Assembly: GCA_944325865.1 (NCBI GenBank)
Contig: CALVBS010000005.1
Location: 124,001-188,000, forward strand
Direction of reading: 5' to 3'
Length of the DNA: 64,000 nt
DNA from: Candidatus Gastranaerophilales bacterium
Lineage (GTDB): Bacteria; Cyanobacteriota; Vampirovibrionia; Gastranaerophilales; Gastranaerophilaceae
Program-made: the position numbers and the translations under genes
Notes under the pieces: generated by a model
Databases searched by the model: none
Seen by the model: the letters and a program-made list of their open reading frames with translations, nothing else
What the model was told of the DNA's origin: nothing
Shown: piece after piece, positions 29,915-38,931 of the stretch
Layout: the number at the start of each line of letters is the position of its first letter
How positions within the stretch are numbered: position 1 is the first letter of the stretch

Positions 29915-30727
29915 TTACATATCCAGAATTTTTTTATAAACGGAATTTTTATTAAGATTATACAGTGAAGATAGTATAATCGAAATTTCTTTTGCCTTAA
30001 AGCCTTTTGAAATAAGAAGTTTAATTTTATCTTCAATATCAGCAGTATCTTCTTTTTCAATCTGTTTAAATACAAGAACAACGAGTTCTCCTTTTACACC
30101 TTTTTCTTTAAAATAAGAAATTACATTACCAACGGAATCCGTAATAATTTCTTCAAAAACTTTTGTTAATTCTCTGCCAACTGCGACTTTAGCTTCAGGG
30201 TTATAATTTTTTATAATTTCAAGTGTACTAATTAAACGGTTTGGAGATTCATAAAAAACAGTATCCGAAAACTTATTTTTTTTCAAAATTTCAACAATCT
30301 GCGACTCAGTTTTCGGTAAAAAGCCAATAAAGGTAAAGTATTCATCCGTCCGCGGGATTTGCGAAAGAAAAGTCACAACTGCATTAGCACCGGGCAAAGA
30401 TGTTACACTGAAACCATGCTTTCTTAATTCCTCGACTATTACAGCCCCCGGATCGCAAAATAAAGGAGTGCCGGCATCAGACACAAGAGCCATTCTTTTA
30501 CCTTCACCAAGAATTTCCAAAATTTTATTTATACGTTCTTTTTCATTAAATTTATGATAAGAAATACACTTGGTTTTTATATTGAAATGATTAAGAAGTT
30601 TTTGTGTAACACGTATATCTTCACATGCTATAATGTCAACTGATTTCAAAACTTCTAACGCTCTTAAAGTTATGTCACCGAGATTCCCTATAGGTGTCGG
30701 AACTATATAAAAATCATATTCTTTCAT
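29915..30727 (-). CDS. rsmI: 16S rRNA (cytidine(1402)-2'-O)-methyltransferase RsmI
   Basis: A tetrapyrrole-methylase-fold enzyme that methylates C1402 of 16S rRNA in the decoding centre. It shows YIVPTPIGNLGDITLRALE, CEDIRVTQKLLNHFNI, LVSDAGTPLFCDPGA and SLPGANAVVTFLSQ in the family order, and a basic C-terminal domain. 270 residues is typical. It has the pilin-like gene upstream on the same strand. Confidence 0.95.
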   Translation of the reverse strand: MKEYDFYIVPTPIGNLGDITLRALEVLKSVDIIACEDIRVTQKLLNHFNIKTKCISYHKFNEKERINKILEILGEGKRMALVSDAGTPLFCDPGAVIVEELRKHGFSVTSLPGANAVVTFLSQIPRTDEYFTFIGFLPKTESQIVEILKKNKFSDTVFYESPNRLISTLEIIKNYNPEAKVAVGRELTKVFEEIITDSVGNVISYFKEKGVKGELVVLVFKQIEKEDTADIEDKIKLLISKGFKAKEISIILSSLYNLNKNSVYKKILDM

Positions 30728-30734
30728 AGGTAAA

Positions 30735-30756
30735 TTTTAACACAGATGTGTTGAAA
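30735..30756 (-). terminator. Weak terminator of the prepilin gene
   Basis: Short stem AACACA / TGTGTT with T/A-rich flanks just past the prepilin stop codon. Stem is short, so read-through into rsmI is likely. Confidence 0.4.
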
Positions 30757-30762
30757 AAAATA

Positions 30763-31509
30763 CTACGGCAGACATTCCCAGTACCCCTTTGTGCCGTCCC
30801 ACGGGCAGGTATCGGATATTGCATAACTTGCACAGGTTGCTCCGTTGATATCAGAGTTACTTGTTTTAGAACATTTGTTTGCGGTTTCCGCTGTATTATT
30901 GTAATTACAGTTACCCTCTTCGTCACATGAAACTTCTGATTCTCTGTTTGCCGGAACAAGTTTTTCTGTGTCTTTCCATGCAACAAAAATAAAAATATCG
31001 TGCCCCAAAGCATTCGGACCTTTTTTTATCCCGTTAGTATCTATCGTAAACCACAAGCCGTTGCAGTTTTGAAAAATTGATAATGCACTGCCGTCAGGTG
31101 TAATGAATGCTCCATCACCTGCCATATATTGAGAACATTGTGGTATTCCCATAGGGCTTTTTTTGGTAAAATTTTTAGCTGAATTTTTATATTCATTCCG
31201 TTCTTTATCTGAAATTTGTTTTAATTTTTTATACTTTGAGTAAATTTGTTGTGCAAATTCTGAATTTGTATCGACACCGCCGTCAGGTCTGTCTTCTGTA
31301 GGATTTAATACATAGACAGGATAACCCTCTGCTATTACCTGATTAAAAGCATTATACAGGTTTGAATACGCTTTTTTGAACGCAACTTCAAGTGACTTTG
31401 CATTATTCTTTTGAATTAATGCAGGCAAAGTCATTGCCGCGACCACACCGATTATTCCTAATGTTATTAGCACTTCAGCAAGAGTAAATGCTTTGGAAAT
31501 TTTATCCAT
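30763..31509 (-). CDS. Type IV pilin-like protein (prepilin N-terminal methylation site)
   Basis: The N-terminus MDKISKAFTLAEVLITLGII is a class III signal: a short basic leader, then the F/E-containing hydrophobic helix cleaved by prepilin peptidase before Phe. The remaining ~215 residues form a soluble head with several Cys pairs (GIPQCSQYM, FQNCNGLWF, SCDEEGNCNYN) and a Cys-rich tail ending GATCASYAISDTCPW...YWECLP. A GGAGG site precedes the ATG. It is divergent from an XRE regulator whose putative operator lies between them. Its tail is duplicated at 39374-39553. Likely an exported pseudopilin or minor pilin; no pilus assembly genes are in the window. Confidence 0.85.
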   Translation of the reverse strand: MDKISKAFTLAEVLITLGIIGVVAAMTLPALIQKNNAKSLEVAFKKAYSNLYNAFNQVIAEGYPVYVLNPTEDRPDGGVDTNSEFAQQIYSKYKKLKQISDKERNEYKNSAKNFTKKSPMGIPQCSQYMAGDGAFITPDGSALSIFQNCNGLWFTIDTNGIKKGPNALGHDIFIFVAWKDTEKLVPANRESEVSCDEEGNCNYNNTAETANKCSKTSNSDINGATCASYAISDTCPWDGTKGYWECLP

Positions 31510-31546
31510 AAAAATACCTCCAAAATATAATCTTTTTATTTTATTT

Positions 31547-31585
31547 TACAATGTATAAATTGTATATAGCAAATAATACATTGTA
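31547..31585. promoter_or_regulatory. TACAAT...ATTGTA inverted repeats between prepilin and XRE genes
   Basis: TACAAT-6-ATTGTA (31547-31564) and TACATTGTA (31577-31585) share words with the region before the XRE paralogue at 1409. A further palindrome, ATGAAT-AAA-ATTCAT (31602-31616), abuts the XRE start codon. Operator function is inferred. Confidence 0.5.
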
Positions 31586-31618
31586 GTAATAAATTTGTCA
31601 AATGAATAAAATTCATAT

Positions 31619-31849
31619 ATGGATAAAAAGGACATTCTAAAAGAATTCGGCAGAAATCTAAAAGCTGAAAGAAATCGGGCTGGATTATCACAGGAACAGC
31701 TTGCGGAAAAAATCGGATTATCATACGGACAGGTAATCGGAACAATCGAGCGGGGGGAAACAAATACATCATTATCTGTTATCGTATCGATTATGAATGC
31801 TCTTGATTTGGATTTTGAAAAATTATTCGACAGAAAATTAATTAAATAA
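31619..31849 (+). CDS. XRE-family transcriptional regulator, 76 aa
   Basis: A single HTH_3 domain: FGRNLKAERNRAGLSQEQLA, recognition helix region GLSYGQVIGTIERGETN, then two closing helices. It is the paralogue of the 71-residue regulator at 1409. No ribosome binding site is visible before the ATG. Its last 12 bases overlap the 3' end of the convergent binding-protein gene. From position it likely controls the divergent prepilin gene and itself. Confidence 0.85.
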   Translation: MDKKDILKEFGRNLKAERNRAGLSQEQLAEKIGLSYGQVIGTIERGETNTSLSVIVSIMNALDLDFEKLFDRKLIK

Positions 31850-33016
31850 CTTTTCTGTATATGTTTTCATTTTATCAGTAACTTCGTTATAGTTTACAGA
31901 AACAGGTGTCGGTTTTGAAGTTTCTATTACATCAAGAAAAACTCTCGCATTCTCAGGCTTTTTGCCGTCAAGAAAATAATTCGAATTTGCGGCATCCATT
32001 CTTGCCGGAACTATCAGACCGCTTGCAGTCATTTTTTCTATATTTTCTTTTGAAGAAAGGTATTTTATCAACAAAACAGCTTCTGTCTTATGTTTTGATG
32101 CTTTTGCAACAGCCCAGCCGGATGAATCAAGCGGGACTATACTTCCTGCATTACCTTTCGGAAAAGGTGCAATATCCCAGTTAAAATCCGCTTCTTCTCT
32201 GTATTTAGGCACCAGCCATCGTCCGGATATCTGCATAGCAAGCCGTCCTTGCAAAAACATCTGAGCCATTGTTGCACTCGCACTTTCGGATTTTAAAGGT
32301 GCAACATGGTATTTTTTTCTTAAATCCGCATAAAATTTCAATCCATTTTGCGATTGTTCACCTGTAATAATACTTGCGGACAAATCATCCGATAAAACAC
32401 CTCCACCTTCACTCATAAGATAAGGCAGATAAAATAATAAATCCTCCTCAAAACTCACTCCAAATATGTCAGGTCTTTTCGTCAGCAGCCGTGCTGTTTC
32501 TAAAAACTCATCAAAAGTCCAGTCTTTATGAGGATAGCTAACCTTCGTATCATCAAAAATATTTTTATTATAAAAAACCACAAGATTTGAAACATCACGT
32601 GGAATTGCATACAAAACTCCGTTCCACGTTAGAGAATCCAGAGACTGAGGAAAAAACTCTTTCGTATCAAATCCATATCCGGATAAATTCTCAAGGACTC
32701 CGGCATTTGCATAAACCGGCAGATTTAAATTATTCATAAAAATCACATCGGGAGGTGTATTTGAAGCAAAAAGCAAATGAATTTTTTGAAAATAATTCTG
32801 CGGAATATGCATAAATTCAATTTTTATATCAGGGTGAAGTTTTTCAAAGTCGTCGAGAATAGGTTTTAAAATATCAATCTCCGACTTTGAACCCCAGCTT
32901 GCATACTGCAAAACTACAGTGCCATTATCAGACTTGCTGCATCCGCATAAAGTACAGACACAGCAAGTCAATAAGAAAAATTTTACTATTCTTTTGAAGA
33001 TATTTTTTCTCTTCAC
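31838..33016 (-). CDS. ABC transporter sugar-binding lipoprotein (extracellular family 1)
   Basis: A lipoprotein signal ending CTLCGC (lipobox L-C-G-C) precedes a family 1 solute-binding fold: VVLQYASWGSKSEIDILKP, TPPDVIFMNNLNLP, VLYAIPRDVSNLVVFYNKNIF, LQGRLAMQISGRW and the C-terminal VLLIKYLSSKENIEK. Such proteins bind malto-oligosaccharides, glycerol phosphate or similar ligands for ABC import. No permease or ATPase gene is adjacent, so the partner transporter is elsewhere. The start is a GTG with AAAGAG upstream. It is 17 bases downstream of the 828-residue protein and probably co-transcribed. Confidence 0.9.
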   Translation of the reverse strand: MKRKNIFKRIVKFFLLTCCVCTLCGCSKSDNGTVVLQYASWGSKSEIDILKPILDDFEKLHPDIKIEFMHIPQNYFQKIHLLFASNTPPDVIFMNNLNLPVYANAGVLENLSGYGFDTKEFFPQSLDSLTWNGVLYAIPRDVSNLVVFYNKNIFDDTKVSYPHKDWTFDEFLETARLLTKRPDIFGVSFEEDLLFYLPYLMSEGGGVLSDDLSASIITGEQSQNGLKFYADLRKKYHVAPLKSESASATMAQMFLQGRLAMQISGRWLVPKYREEADFNWDIAPFPKGNAGSIVPLDSSGWAVAKASKHKTEAVLLIKYLSSKENIEKMTASGLIVPARMDAANSNYFLDGKKPENARVFLDVIETSKPTPVSVNYNEVTDKMKTYTEKLFN

Positions 33017-33033
33017 AATTCACTCTTTACTGA

Positions 33034-35520
33034 TTACAGTTCAATCAATACACCCATTTTATCTTGACTAACTTCAACCAGAGATCTGAATCCGTCAGCT
33101 TTTACCATGTAAACATTCGGATTATCCTGCCTTACCTGCAAAGGTTTTTCGATATTTGTATCAAATTTTTTCAAAACAAAAATTTCTTCCTTAATTCTTC
33201 CGATAAGAGCTGTTTCACCATCAAGATTTACTATATAAAAACCTCTGTCTTTATCAATATTAAATCCTGATTTTACAATTAATCCGTTCAAATATTTATC
33301 TTTTTCAGCCTTTGACTGAGAAATCGGGTTGGTAACATTCTTAATTGCAGGTTCAGACTTTTGAATTTTAATTGAAGGTTTTACATTAGCCAGACTTTCT
33401 GCAACCTTATTTGAAAGAGATTCTGAAGCCGTTGCCCTGTTTGAAGGTTCATCCAGAGCTAAAAATTCCTCTATCGTAGCCATTGAATAATCCATTGAAG
33501 CCGAATTAACCGCAGGAATTTCTTCTTTTGGTTTTGTATTTGTAATTTCAACAGGCTTATTCAAAAACTTACCGCTTTTTGCCATTAAGTCACCAACATT
33601 AAGATTTCCTCCGTCAAGAAGCCTTGCCGTTGAATGAAGTTTAGAATAGCCGAGATTAACATGCTGACCTTCAGGGAAAACAGAACCCGTAACTTCTGAA
33701 CGTTTCTTAGGCAGAGGTTTATTTCTGAAAGACTCTTCAAGAGCAACTTTATCTTCAAAAGCTTTAAATTTCTTAGCCTTAGGGATTGATGCAACACTGT
33801 TAATCATGTTATTTGCAATGGTATCTTCTTCTTTATGAACAGTGATATCCTTAAAGTTTTGTTCCAGTTCTCTGAGGATAATATCTTCATTAAGATTAGT
33901 TTTTTCCGAATCAGGAGAATTCAGTAATAACTCTTCTAAGCTTACGAGATCAGTGTTTTCATACGATTTATTGTTTTCCATAATTTTCTGTTCCTGCTTT
34001 TTCTTTGCTGCATGTTTTTCAAAATCATTTTGAGCGGCACGCAATTCCTTCATTTCATTTTCTTTTTGTTCGTTCTCTGCTTCAAGCTTATTAATTCTTT
34101 CTTCAAGTGCCTGAACAGCCTTATTGACCTCAGCATCCACAACTTTTTTTACCGAGACTTTTTTAGCCTTTTTAACAGGCGGTTTTACTTGTTTTGTATT
34201 TTTACCTTTTGCAATTTTTTCTTTTCTCGACCGCGGTGCTGGGTTTGGTACAGGCGGTTCAACAATTTCGATAGGCTCAACAATTTCGATAGGCTGTGCG
34301 GATGAAGTTACCGGCATTTGTACCACATTATCATTTACGACATTTTTATTAACAGGTTTTGCAGTATTTTTCATACGTGCAACAGTTTGTTGAATATTTT
34401 GAGCTGTTTCACTTACAAAAGCATAATTATTTGTCTCTGCATTAAGAACAGCTTTTTGCTGCATAGGAACTTCATTATTTGCAGAAGACACATACTGCTG
34501 GTATTTTTGCTGCCAACCTATATTATCATCAGTTATAATTTCATTGTAATTTTGCGGTTCTGATGGTTTTTCCGCCAGATTATTAATAAAAGATTTTCTC
34601 AATGCATTTGAAGCTGTTATTGAACCTTTTATAAACTTAAACAGTAACAAAAGGCCGACAACAGGAACCAGCATCATTGCAATATTAAACGGTATATTTG
34701 TATGCTTTTTATCTGACGTTACCGGAGGTACCGACTCAACTGGAGTTGTAACTTTTTGCGGTTCTGATGCAGAACCCGCAGCAGTATCAACTTGTGTAGA
34801 GATAGGTGCCGATTTCTGCTGCGGAACAGTTTTTACATCTTTTTGAATACTTTGTTTCGGTTGTTCTTTTTTCATAGCTACCGCAATCTGGGCGGTTTTA
34901 CCAGTTTCAGTCTTTTTATCAACTGCTTTTTTCTCAGCTTTTTTTTGAGCTGTTTCTACTGATTTCTTAACTTCTGCAGTTTTAATTTTATCCGAAGATG
35001 CACTCTGAGATTTATCTGTAACTTTAGACTGTACCGGTTTAGGCTGTTCATCCTGCACGTAAGTAGGGGTGAACGTTCTGGTACGTGATTTTGCTATCAA
35101 ATCTCTATAAGCCTGTTGTTCCGGAGTTACAGGCATACTTTTTTCAAGACGGGTTTTAACACTTATAGGTCTGGTTGTGGTTAAAGTAACTTTTGTATAA
35201 CCATGCCCCCCGTCATTAACAGATTTAACATCAACATCAGAAACTACATCTTTAATACCTGAGATATCAGGAGCTGCCCCTGAACTTCCAGAAAGATTCG
35301 GCATTAATATAACATATGTATTATCAGCCTTTTTAGTAACAGCGACATTATCACCGTAAGGATCAGTTGTATATAACGTAACCTCAACAGACGAATCACT
35401 CTGCCCTTTCCTGATGTCAAGCTGAGTAAGACTGTTAGCCTCCGCCTGAATAGGAGAGAGCTGCATTAACCCTAATATTAATAATAAACCTAACACTGCT
35501 TTAGTGTTTTTTGTATTCAT
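33034..35520 (-). CDS. Large bitopic envelope protein with AMIN-like N-terminal domain, 828 aa
   Basis: Family not recognised. A signal peptide (about 1-28) is followed by a beta-rich region, VEVTLYTTDPYGDNVAVTKK...TYVILMPNL (about 43-130), that looks like an AMIN-type cell-wall-binding domain, then a Lys/Gln/Ser-rich linker (about 160-270), one membrane segment (NIAMMLVPVVGLLLLFKFI, about 280-298), a coiled coil (about 460-515), disordered acidic stretches, and a compact C-terminal domain (about 745-828). The implied layout is periplasmic head and cytoplasmic tail, like FimV/TspA-type pilus-associated proteins; that comparison is by topology only. It leads the sugar-binding lipoprotein gene. 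Confidence 0.65.
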   Translation of the reverse strand: MNTKNTKAVLGLLLILGLMQLSPIQAEANSLTQLDIRKGQSDSSVEVTLYTTDPYGDNVAVTKKADNTYVILMPNLSGSSGAAPDISGIKDVVSDVDVKSVNDGGHGYTKVTLTTTRPISVKTRLEKSMPVTPEQQAYRDLIAKSRTRTFTPTYVQDEQPKPVQSKVTDKSQSASSDKIKTAEVKKSVETAQKKAEKKAVDKKTETGKTAQIAVAMKKEQPKQSIQKDVKTVPQQKSAPISTQVDTAAGSASEPQKVTTPVESVPPVTSDKKHTNIPFNIAMMLVPVVGLLLLFKFIKGSITASNALRKSFINNLAEKPSEPQNYNEIITDDNIGWQQKYQQYVSSANNEVPMQQKAVLNAETNNYAFVSETAQNIQQTVARMKNTAKPVNKNVVNDNVVQMPVTSSAQPIEIVEPIEIVEPPVPNPAPRSRKEKIAKGKNTKQVKPPVKKAKKVSVKKVVDAEVNKAVQALEERINKLEAENEQKENEMKELRAAQNDFEKHAAKKKQEQKIMENNKSYENTDLVSLEELLLNSPDSEKTNLNEDIILRELEQNFKDITVHKEEDTIANNMINSVASIPKAKKFKAFEDKVALEESFRNKPLPKKRSEVTGSVFPEGQHVNLGYSKLHSTARLLDGGNLNVGDLMAKSGKFLNKPVEITNTKPKEEIPAVNSASMDYSMATIEEFLALDEPSNRATASESLSNKVAESLANVKPSIKIQKSEPAIKNVTNPISQSKAEKDKYLNGLIVKSGFNIDKDRGFYIVNLDGETALIGRIKEEIFVLKKFDTNIEKPLQVRQDNPNVYMVKADGFRSLVEVSQDKMGVLIEL

Positions 35521-35550
35521 ATTAAATCCGTTTAAAAATTTCCCTACACA

Positions 35551-35584
35551 TATATATAATACATTGAGATGAAAAAAATTGCTA
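35551..35584 (-). promoter_or_regulatory. GCAA/T-tract promoter pattern (instance e)
   Basis: On the minus strand TAGCAATTTTTTTC (35584-35571) is followed 20 bases after GCAA by TATATATATG. It serves the 828-residue protein gene and lies back to back with the era promoter. Confidence 0.5.
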
Positions 35585-35612
35585 GTTTGTTATTTTATGT
35601 TAAGATATGTAT

Positions 35613-36503
35613 ATGAAAAGCGGTTTCACAGCAATAATAGGACGTCCAAACGTAGGAAAATCAACTCTTTTAAACCAAATTTTGGGTCAAAAGATTGTCA
35701 TAGCAACAGATAAAGCACAAACTACCCGAAAAAGAATTAAAGGAATTTATACAACCGGAGAAGGTCAAATCGTCTTTATAGACACGCCCGGTGTACATAA
35801 ACCTCTTAATAAACTGGGGGATTTTCTTCTTGATGAAGCTAAATTTGCAGTTCCTGATGCAGATTTAATCATATTCCTTGTTGACGGTTCTGAACCGGCA
35901 GGGAAAGGTGATAAATGGATTGCTCAAAATCTTCTTCAAATTGACATTCCGATAATCATTGCAATGAATAAAGTTGATAAAACTAAAAAAATGGAAAAAA
36001 TTGAAGAAAATCTTTTGACATACAAAACTTTGTTTGAGAAGAACTATCCTGTTGTAAAAATTTCAGCTAAAACAGGAAGAAACATAGACACTCTTATAAA
36101 AAACATCTATAAATACCTTCCTGAAGGCGGCCTGCTTTATCCGGAAGATGTCGTAACCGAAGAAACAATGCGTGATGTAACGGAAGAAGTTATACGTGAA
36201 AAAATTCTGCTTAATTCTTCTGATGAAATTCCGCACTCCGTTGCGGTAAAAGTTGACAGATATCAGGAAAATGATGACATAGACAGAATCTATGCAACTA
36301 TATATTGTGAAACAAAAAGCCAAAAAGGAATTTTAATAGGTAAAGGCGGCAATTTTCTCAAAAAAATAGGTACTGAAGCCCATATAGAACTGGAAAAAAT
36401 TACAGAAAAAAAAGTTTTTCTTGCTCTTGAAGTCAAAGTTGAAAAAGATTGGCGTAAAAAACAGAATTCTTTAAAAAACTTTGGTTATGAATCTGAAAAA
36501 TAA
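35613..36503 (+). CDS. era: GTPase Era
   Basis: Essential GTPase that binds 16S rRNA and helps 30S maturation. G1 is IGRPNVGKSTLLNQ, G2 TTRKRIKG, G3 DTPGVHKP, G4 NKVD, G5 SAKTG; the KH domain follows (GILIGKGGNFLKKIGTEAHI). TAAGAT (35601-35606) with TTGCTA 16 bases before it forms a promoter whose start point falls on the ATG at 35613; there is no ribosome binding site, so I prefer this as a leaderless start over the ATG at 35607. Confidence 0.95.
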   Translation: MKSGFTAIIGRPNVGKSTLLNQILGQKIVIATDKAQTTRKRIKGIYTTGEGQIVFIDTPGVHKPLNKLGDFLLDEAKFAVPDADLIIFLVDGSEPAGKGDKWIAQNLLQIDIPIIIAMNKVDKTKKMEKIEENLLTYKTLFEKNYPVVKISAKTGRNIDTLIKNIYKYLPEGGLLYPEDVVTEETMRDVTEEVIREKILLNSSDEIPHSVAVKVDRYQENDDIDRIYATIYCETKSQKGILIGKGGNFLKKIGTEAHIELEKITEKKVFLALEVKVEKDWRKKQNSLKNFGYESEK

Positions 36504-36640
36504 AATTTCATGCCCAAAATTCCAGTCATTACATTTTGAATATATACCGGAATATACTTATACCATAAAATGGTGATAAGTTTAGATTATATTGTTTTTT
36601 AATGCTGTTCTTAATTCCAAAATATTTTCTATTATAAAGG

Positions 36641-36853
36641 CTATCCGCGTCTTCTTACAAATTTAATATCATAGCCGAGAACATCTAAAATATCACGAAC
36701 CTCTTCGAATTTAATAGTTTTTGTTCTCAATTTTCTTGATAAATTATTCATTGTAAGATTACGATTCTTTTTCAACTTAAGAAGTTCGGCAACCCTTGTC
36801 ATTGTAGTTGCCTCGTAAGCCAATGTAGATTTTAGTTCCTCGTATATGCTCAT
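36641..36853 (-). CDS. Small helix-turn-helix-like protein, 70 aa
   Basis: A short basic, all-helical sequence: VAELLKLKKNRNLTMNNLSR, then RTKTIKFEEVRDILDVLGY, then DIKFVRRRG. It resembles small XRE-like proteins in which the scaffold is kept but the turn is degenerate. A perfect TATAAT (36860-36865 on the minus strand) lies exactly six bases before the ATG and there is no ribosome binding site, suggesting a leaderless message. Target unknown; it stands alone between era and the response regulator. Confidence 0.65.
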   Translation of the reverse strand: MSIYEELKSTLAYEATTMTRVAELLKLKKNRNLTMNNLSRKLRTKTIKFEEVRDILDVLGYDIKFVRRRG

Positions 36854-36935
36854 ACCGACATTATATGCAGATTTTCTATGTACGTCTTACCGAAAATATT
36901 TATAATGTTTATAGTTCATTAATCAACTATATTAC

Positions 36936-36976
36936 TTATTTAGTTAAAGAAATATTTAGCAATCTTAACTAAATAA
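36936..36976. promoter_or_regulatory. 12-base inverted repeat TTATTTAGTTAA...TTAACTAAATAA
   Basis: A perfect inverted repeat with a 17-base loop between the small HTH gene and the response regulator gene. No T-run follows it, so it looks more like a protein-binding site or RNA hairpin than a terminator. Confidence 0.4.
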
Positions 36977-37091
36977 TATTTCAACAAGATTCATTTTACA
37001 TTCCCGAATATGGCATGACCAAATTGTCGCAAGTTTGCGACTATAATTGCATATAAATTAATAGCAGAGAGAATAATAAATTTAAATAAAC

Positions 37092-37787
37092 CTATATATT
37101 AAGCTTATATCCGCCGCCATAAATAGTTTCTATATATTTTTTACCGTTAGAAATTTTTTCTAACTTGGAACGCAGATGTCTTATATGCACCCTGATAGTC
37201 TCAATATCATCATCAGGAGCATACCCCCATATATCTTTTAAAAGTCTTGCAGACGAAATCATAGTACCATGATTTTGAAACAGAAGATTAAAAATATCAA
37301 ACTCAATAGGAGTAAGCTTAGCAGTTTTTTCCCCTATTTTTACACTGTATATTTCAGGCAGAAGTGTAATTTCACCAAGAGTCTGAAGTTCTCTTGTCGT
37401 AGCAGACTCCGGAATCTGTTGTGTTCGTTTTAACAAAGCTCTGACCCTAACCTGCAGCTCTTCCATTTCAAAAGGTTTTACAAGGTAATCGTCAACCCCT
37501 ATATTAAAACCGTTAACCTTGTCATTTAACTGAGAAAGTGCCGTTAGCATCAATATCGGAATATCTTTAGTATTTTCATTTTTTCGTATTCTTTGTGCTA
37601 CCGTAAATCCGTCAATTTCCGGCATCATAACATCAAGAATCACAAGAGCAGGCAATTCCTGTTTACACAAAGCGAATCCCGTTGTTCCGTCAAATGCCTG
37701 TATAACACTATGTCCTGCCAGCTCAAGGTTAACCTTTATAAGTTCGTTTATTGCCGAATCGTCATCAACTACCAAAATCTTGCTCAT
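37092..37787 (-). CDS. OmpR-family response regulator
   Basis: A receiver domain (ILVVDDDSAINELI, phospho-acceptor Asp in LVILDVMMPEIDGF, MLTALS, DDYLVKPFEMEEL) is followed by a winged-helix DNA-binding domain (LTPIEFDIFNLLFQNHGTMI, RVHIRHLRSKLE, ETIYGGGYKL). No histidine kinase gene is adjacent, as for RpaA/RpaB-type regulators in cyanobacteria, though I cannot assign orthology. There is no Shine-Dalgarno; the leader is a poly-T stretch after TATAAA. Confidence 0.93.
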   Translation of the reverse strand: MSKILVVDDDSAINELIKVNLELAGHSVIQAFDGTTGFALCKQELPALVILDVMMPEIDGFTVAQRIRKNENTKDIPILMLTALSQLNDKVNGFNIGVDDYLVKPFEMEELQVRVRALLKRTQQIPESATTRELQTLGEITLLPEIYSVKIGEKTAKLTPIEFDIFNLLFQNHGTMISSARLLKDIWGYAPDDDIETIRVHIRHLRSKLEKISNGKKYIETIYGGGYKLNI

Positions 37788-38038
37788 AAAAAAATTTTAT
37801 ATTTAAAATACATTTTTTTAAAGTATGATTTTATCTCGGGTTAATAATTCTTAATAAAGATAATCCGTCTGTATAATACACAATATCTGTATTTCGGACA
37901 TATTAATACTTAAGATTTTATAAAAAAAAAATTTTTAAGTGTAAATTTTACAAAATTTTTGTTTTTTATTGTAATATGTTATAGCGTAAGCAAATTTTTA
38001 GTAGGTAAATATACATAGTATAAAAGGAGGCACATGAA

Positions 38039-38491
38039 TTGGCAATAACATCACCATTTACAGCATTTGAGAACGGAAAAAAAGAAATCCATCTTGGTCA
38101 ACACGTACTAGCTGAATTTTTTGATTGCGACCCCAACACATTGAATAGTTTAGATAAAGTAGAAAAATACATGGTGGATGCCGCCCTTGAGTGTGGTGCG
38201 ACTATTGTCCAAAAATGTTTCCATGTGTTTAATCCATACGGTGTTTCCGGTGTTGTTATTATATCGGAAAGCCACCTTGCGATTCATACATGGCCTGAAT
38301 TGGGTTATGCTGCAGTTGATTTATTTACATGCGGCGATAAATGCGACCCGAAAGTTTCTTATGAATTTTTGAAAAGAAAATTCAATTCTAAAAAAGCAAC
38401 ATTTACAGAATTAAAAAGAGGCATAATTGATGAAGAAACTATGAAAGTTATGGAAAAACCTTTTGAAATTATGCAGCAATCTATAGACTAG
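38039..38491 (+). CDS. speH: S-adenosylmethionine decarboxylase proenzyme (SpeH/SpeD)
   Basis: Makes decarboxylated SAM for spermidine synthesis. The self-cleaving Glu-Ser in IISESHLAIHTWPELGY gives the pyruvoyl group; the catalytic Cys is in DLFTCGDKCDP and the family GxxxG-like HVFNPYGVSGVV precedes. 150 residues fits the prokaryotic two-chain class. The start appears to be TTG at 38039, eight bases after GGAGG; an ATG at 38034 is too close to GGAGG and in another frame, giving only Met-Asn-Trp-Gln-stop. A terminator follows and panD lies downstream. Confidence 0.95.
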   Translation: MAITSPFTAFENGKKEIHLGQHVLAEFFDCDPNTLNSLDKVEKYMVDAALECGATIVQKCFHVFNPYGVSGVVIISESHLAIHTWPELGYAAVDLFTCGDKCDPKVSYEFLKRKFNSKKATFTELKRGIIDEETMKVMEKPFEIMQQSID

Positions 38492-38503
38492 TATAATTAT
38501 TTA

Positions 38504-38539
38504 TAAAAAAAGACCGAAAATTTCTCGGTCTTTTTTTTT
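38504..38539 (+). terminator. Terminator between speH and panD
   Basis: AAAAAAAGACCGA / TCGGTCTTTTTTTTT hairpin 12 bases after the speH stop. Confidence 0.88.
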
Positions 38540-38577
38540 GCTTATGTTTAATATAAAATATCGCTGAGGAAAAAAAT

Positions 38578-38931
38578 ATGTTACAGGAATTTTTATTTTC
38601 TAAGATACACAGAGCAACCGTTACTGATGCAAATCTTAACTACGTTGGTTCAATTACCATAGATGAAACATTGATGAATGCCGCAAAAATTAAAGAGTGG
38701 CAAAAAGTTGATATCCTTGATATTAATAACGGTGAAAGATTTCAGACATATGTAATCAAAGGAACACCTGATTCCGGCTGCATTTGCTTAAACGGTGCAG
38801 CAGCCAGAAAAGTTCAACCTGGCGACAAAGTTATAATCGTATCTTATGCCAGCATTGACCCCGACAAAATGGACGGTTATAGACCTACAATAGTTATGGT
38901 TGACGAAAACAACAAAATTATTAAACATTAA
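38578..38931 (+). CDS. panD: Aspartate 1-decarboxylase proenzyme
   Basis: Makes beta-alanine for pantothenate and CoA. The Gly-Ser self-cleavage site is in [10 protein letters not shown], and [17 protein letters not shown] and [16 protein letters not shown] are standard. 117 residues is complete. GAGG precedes the ATG. It is the second pyruvoyl-dependent decarboxylase in a row. It overlaps the convergent XRE gene by 4 bases. Confidence 0.96.
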   Translation: MLQEFLFSKIHRATVTDANLNYVGSITIDETLMNAAKIKEWQKVDILDINNGERFQTYVIKGTPDSGCICLNGAAARKVQPGDKVIIVSYASIDPDKMDGYRPTIVMVDENNKIIKH

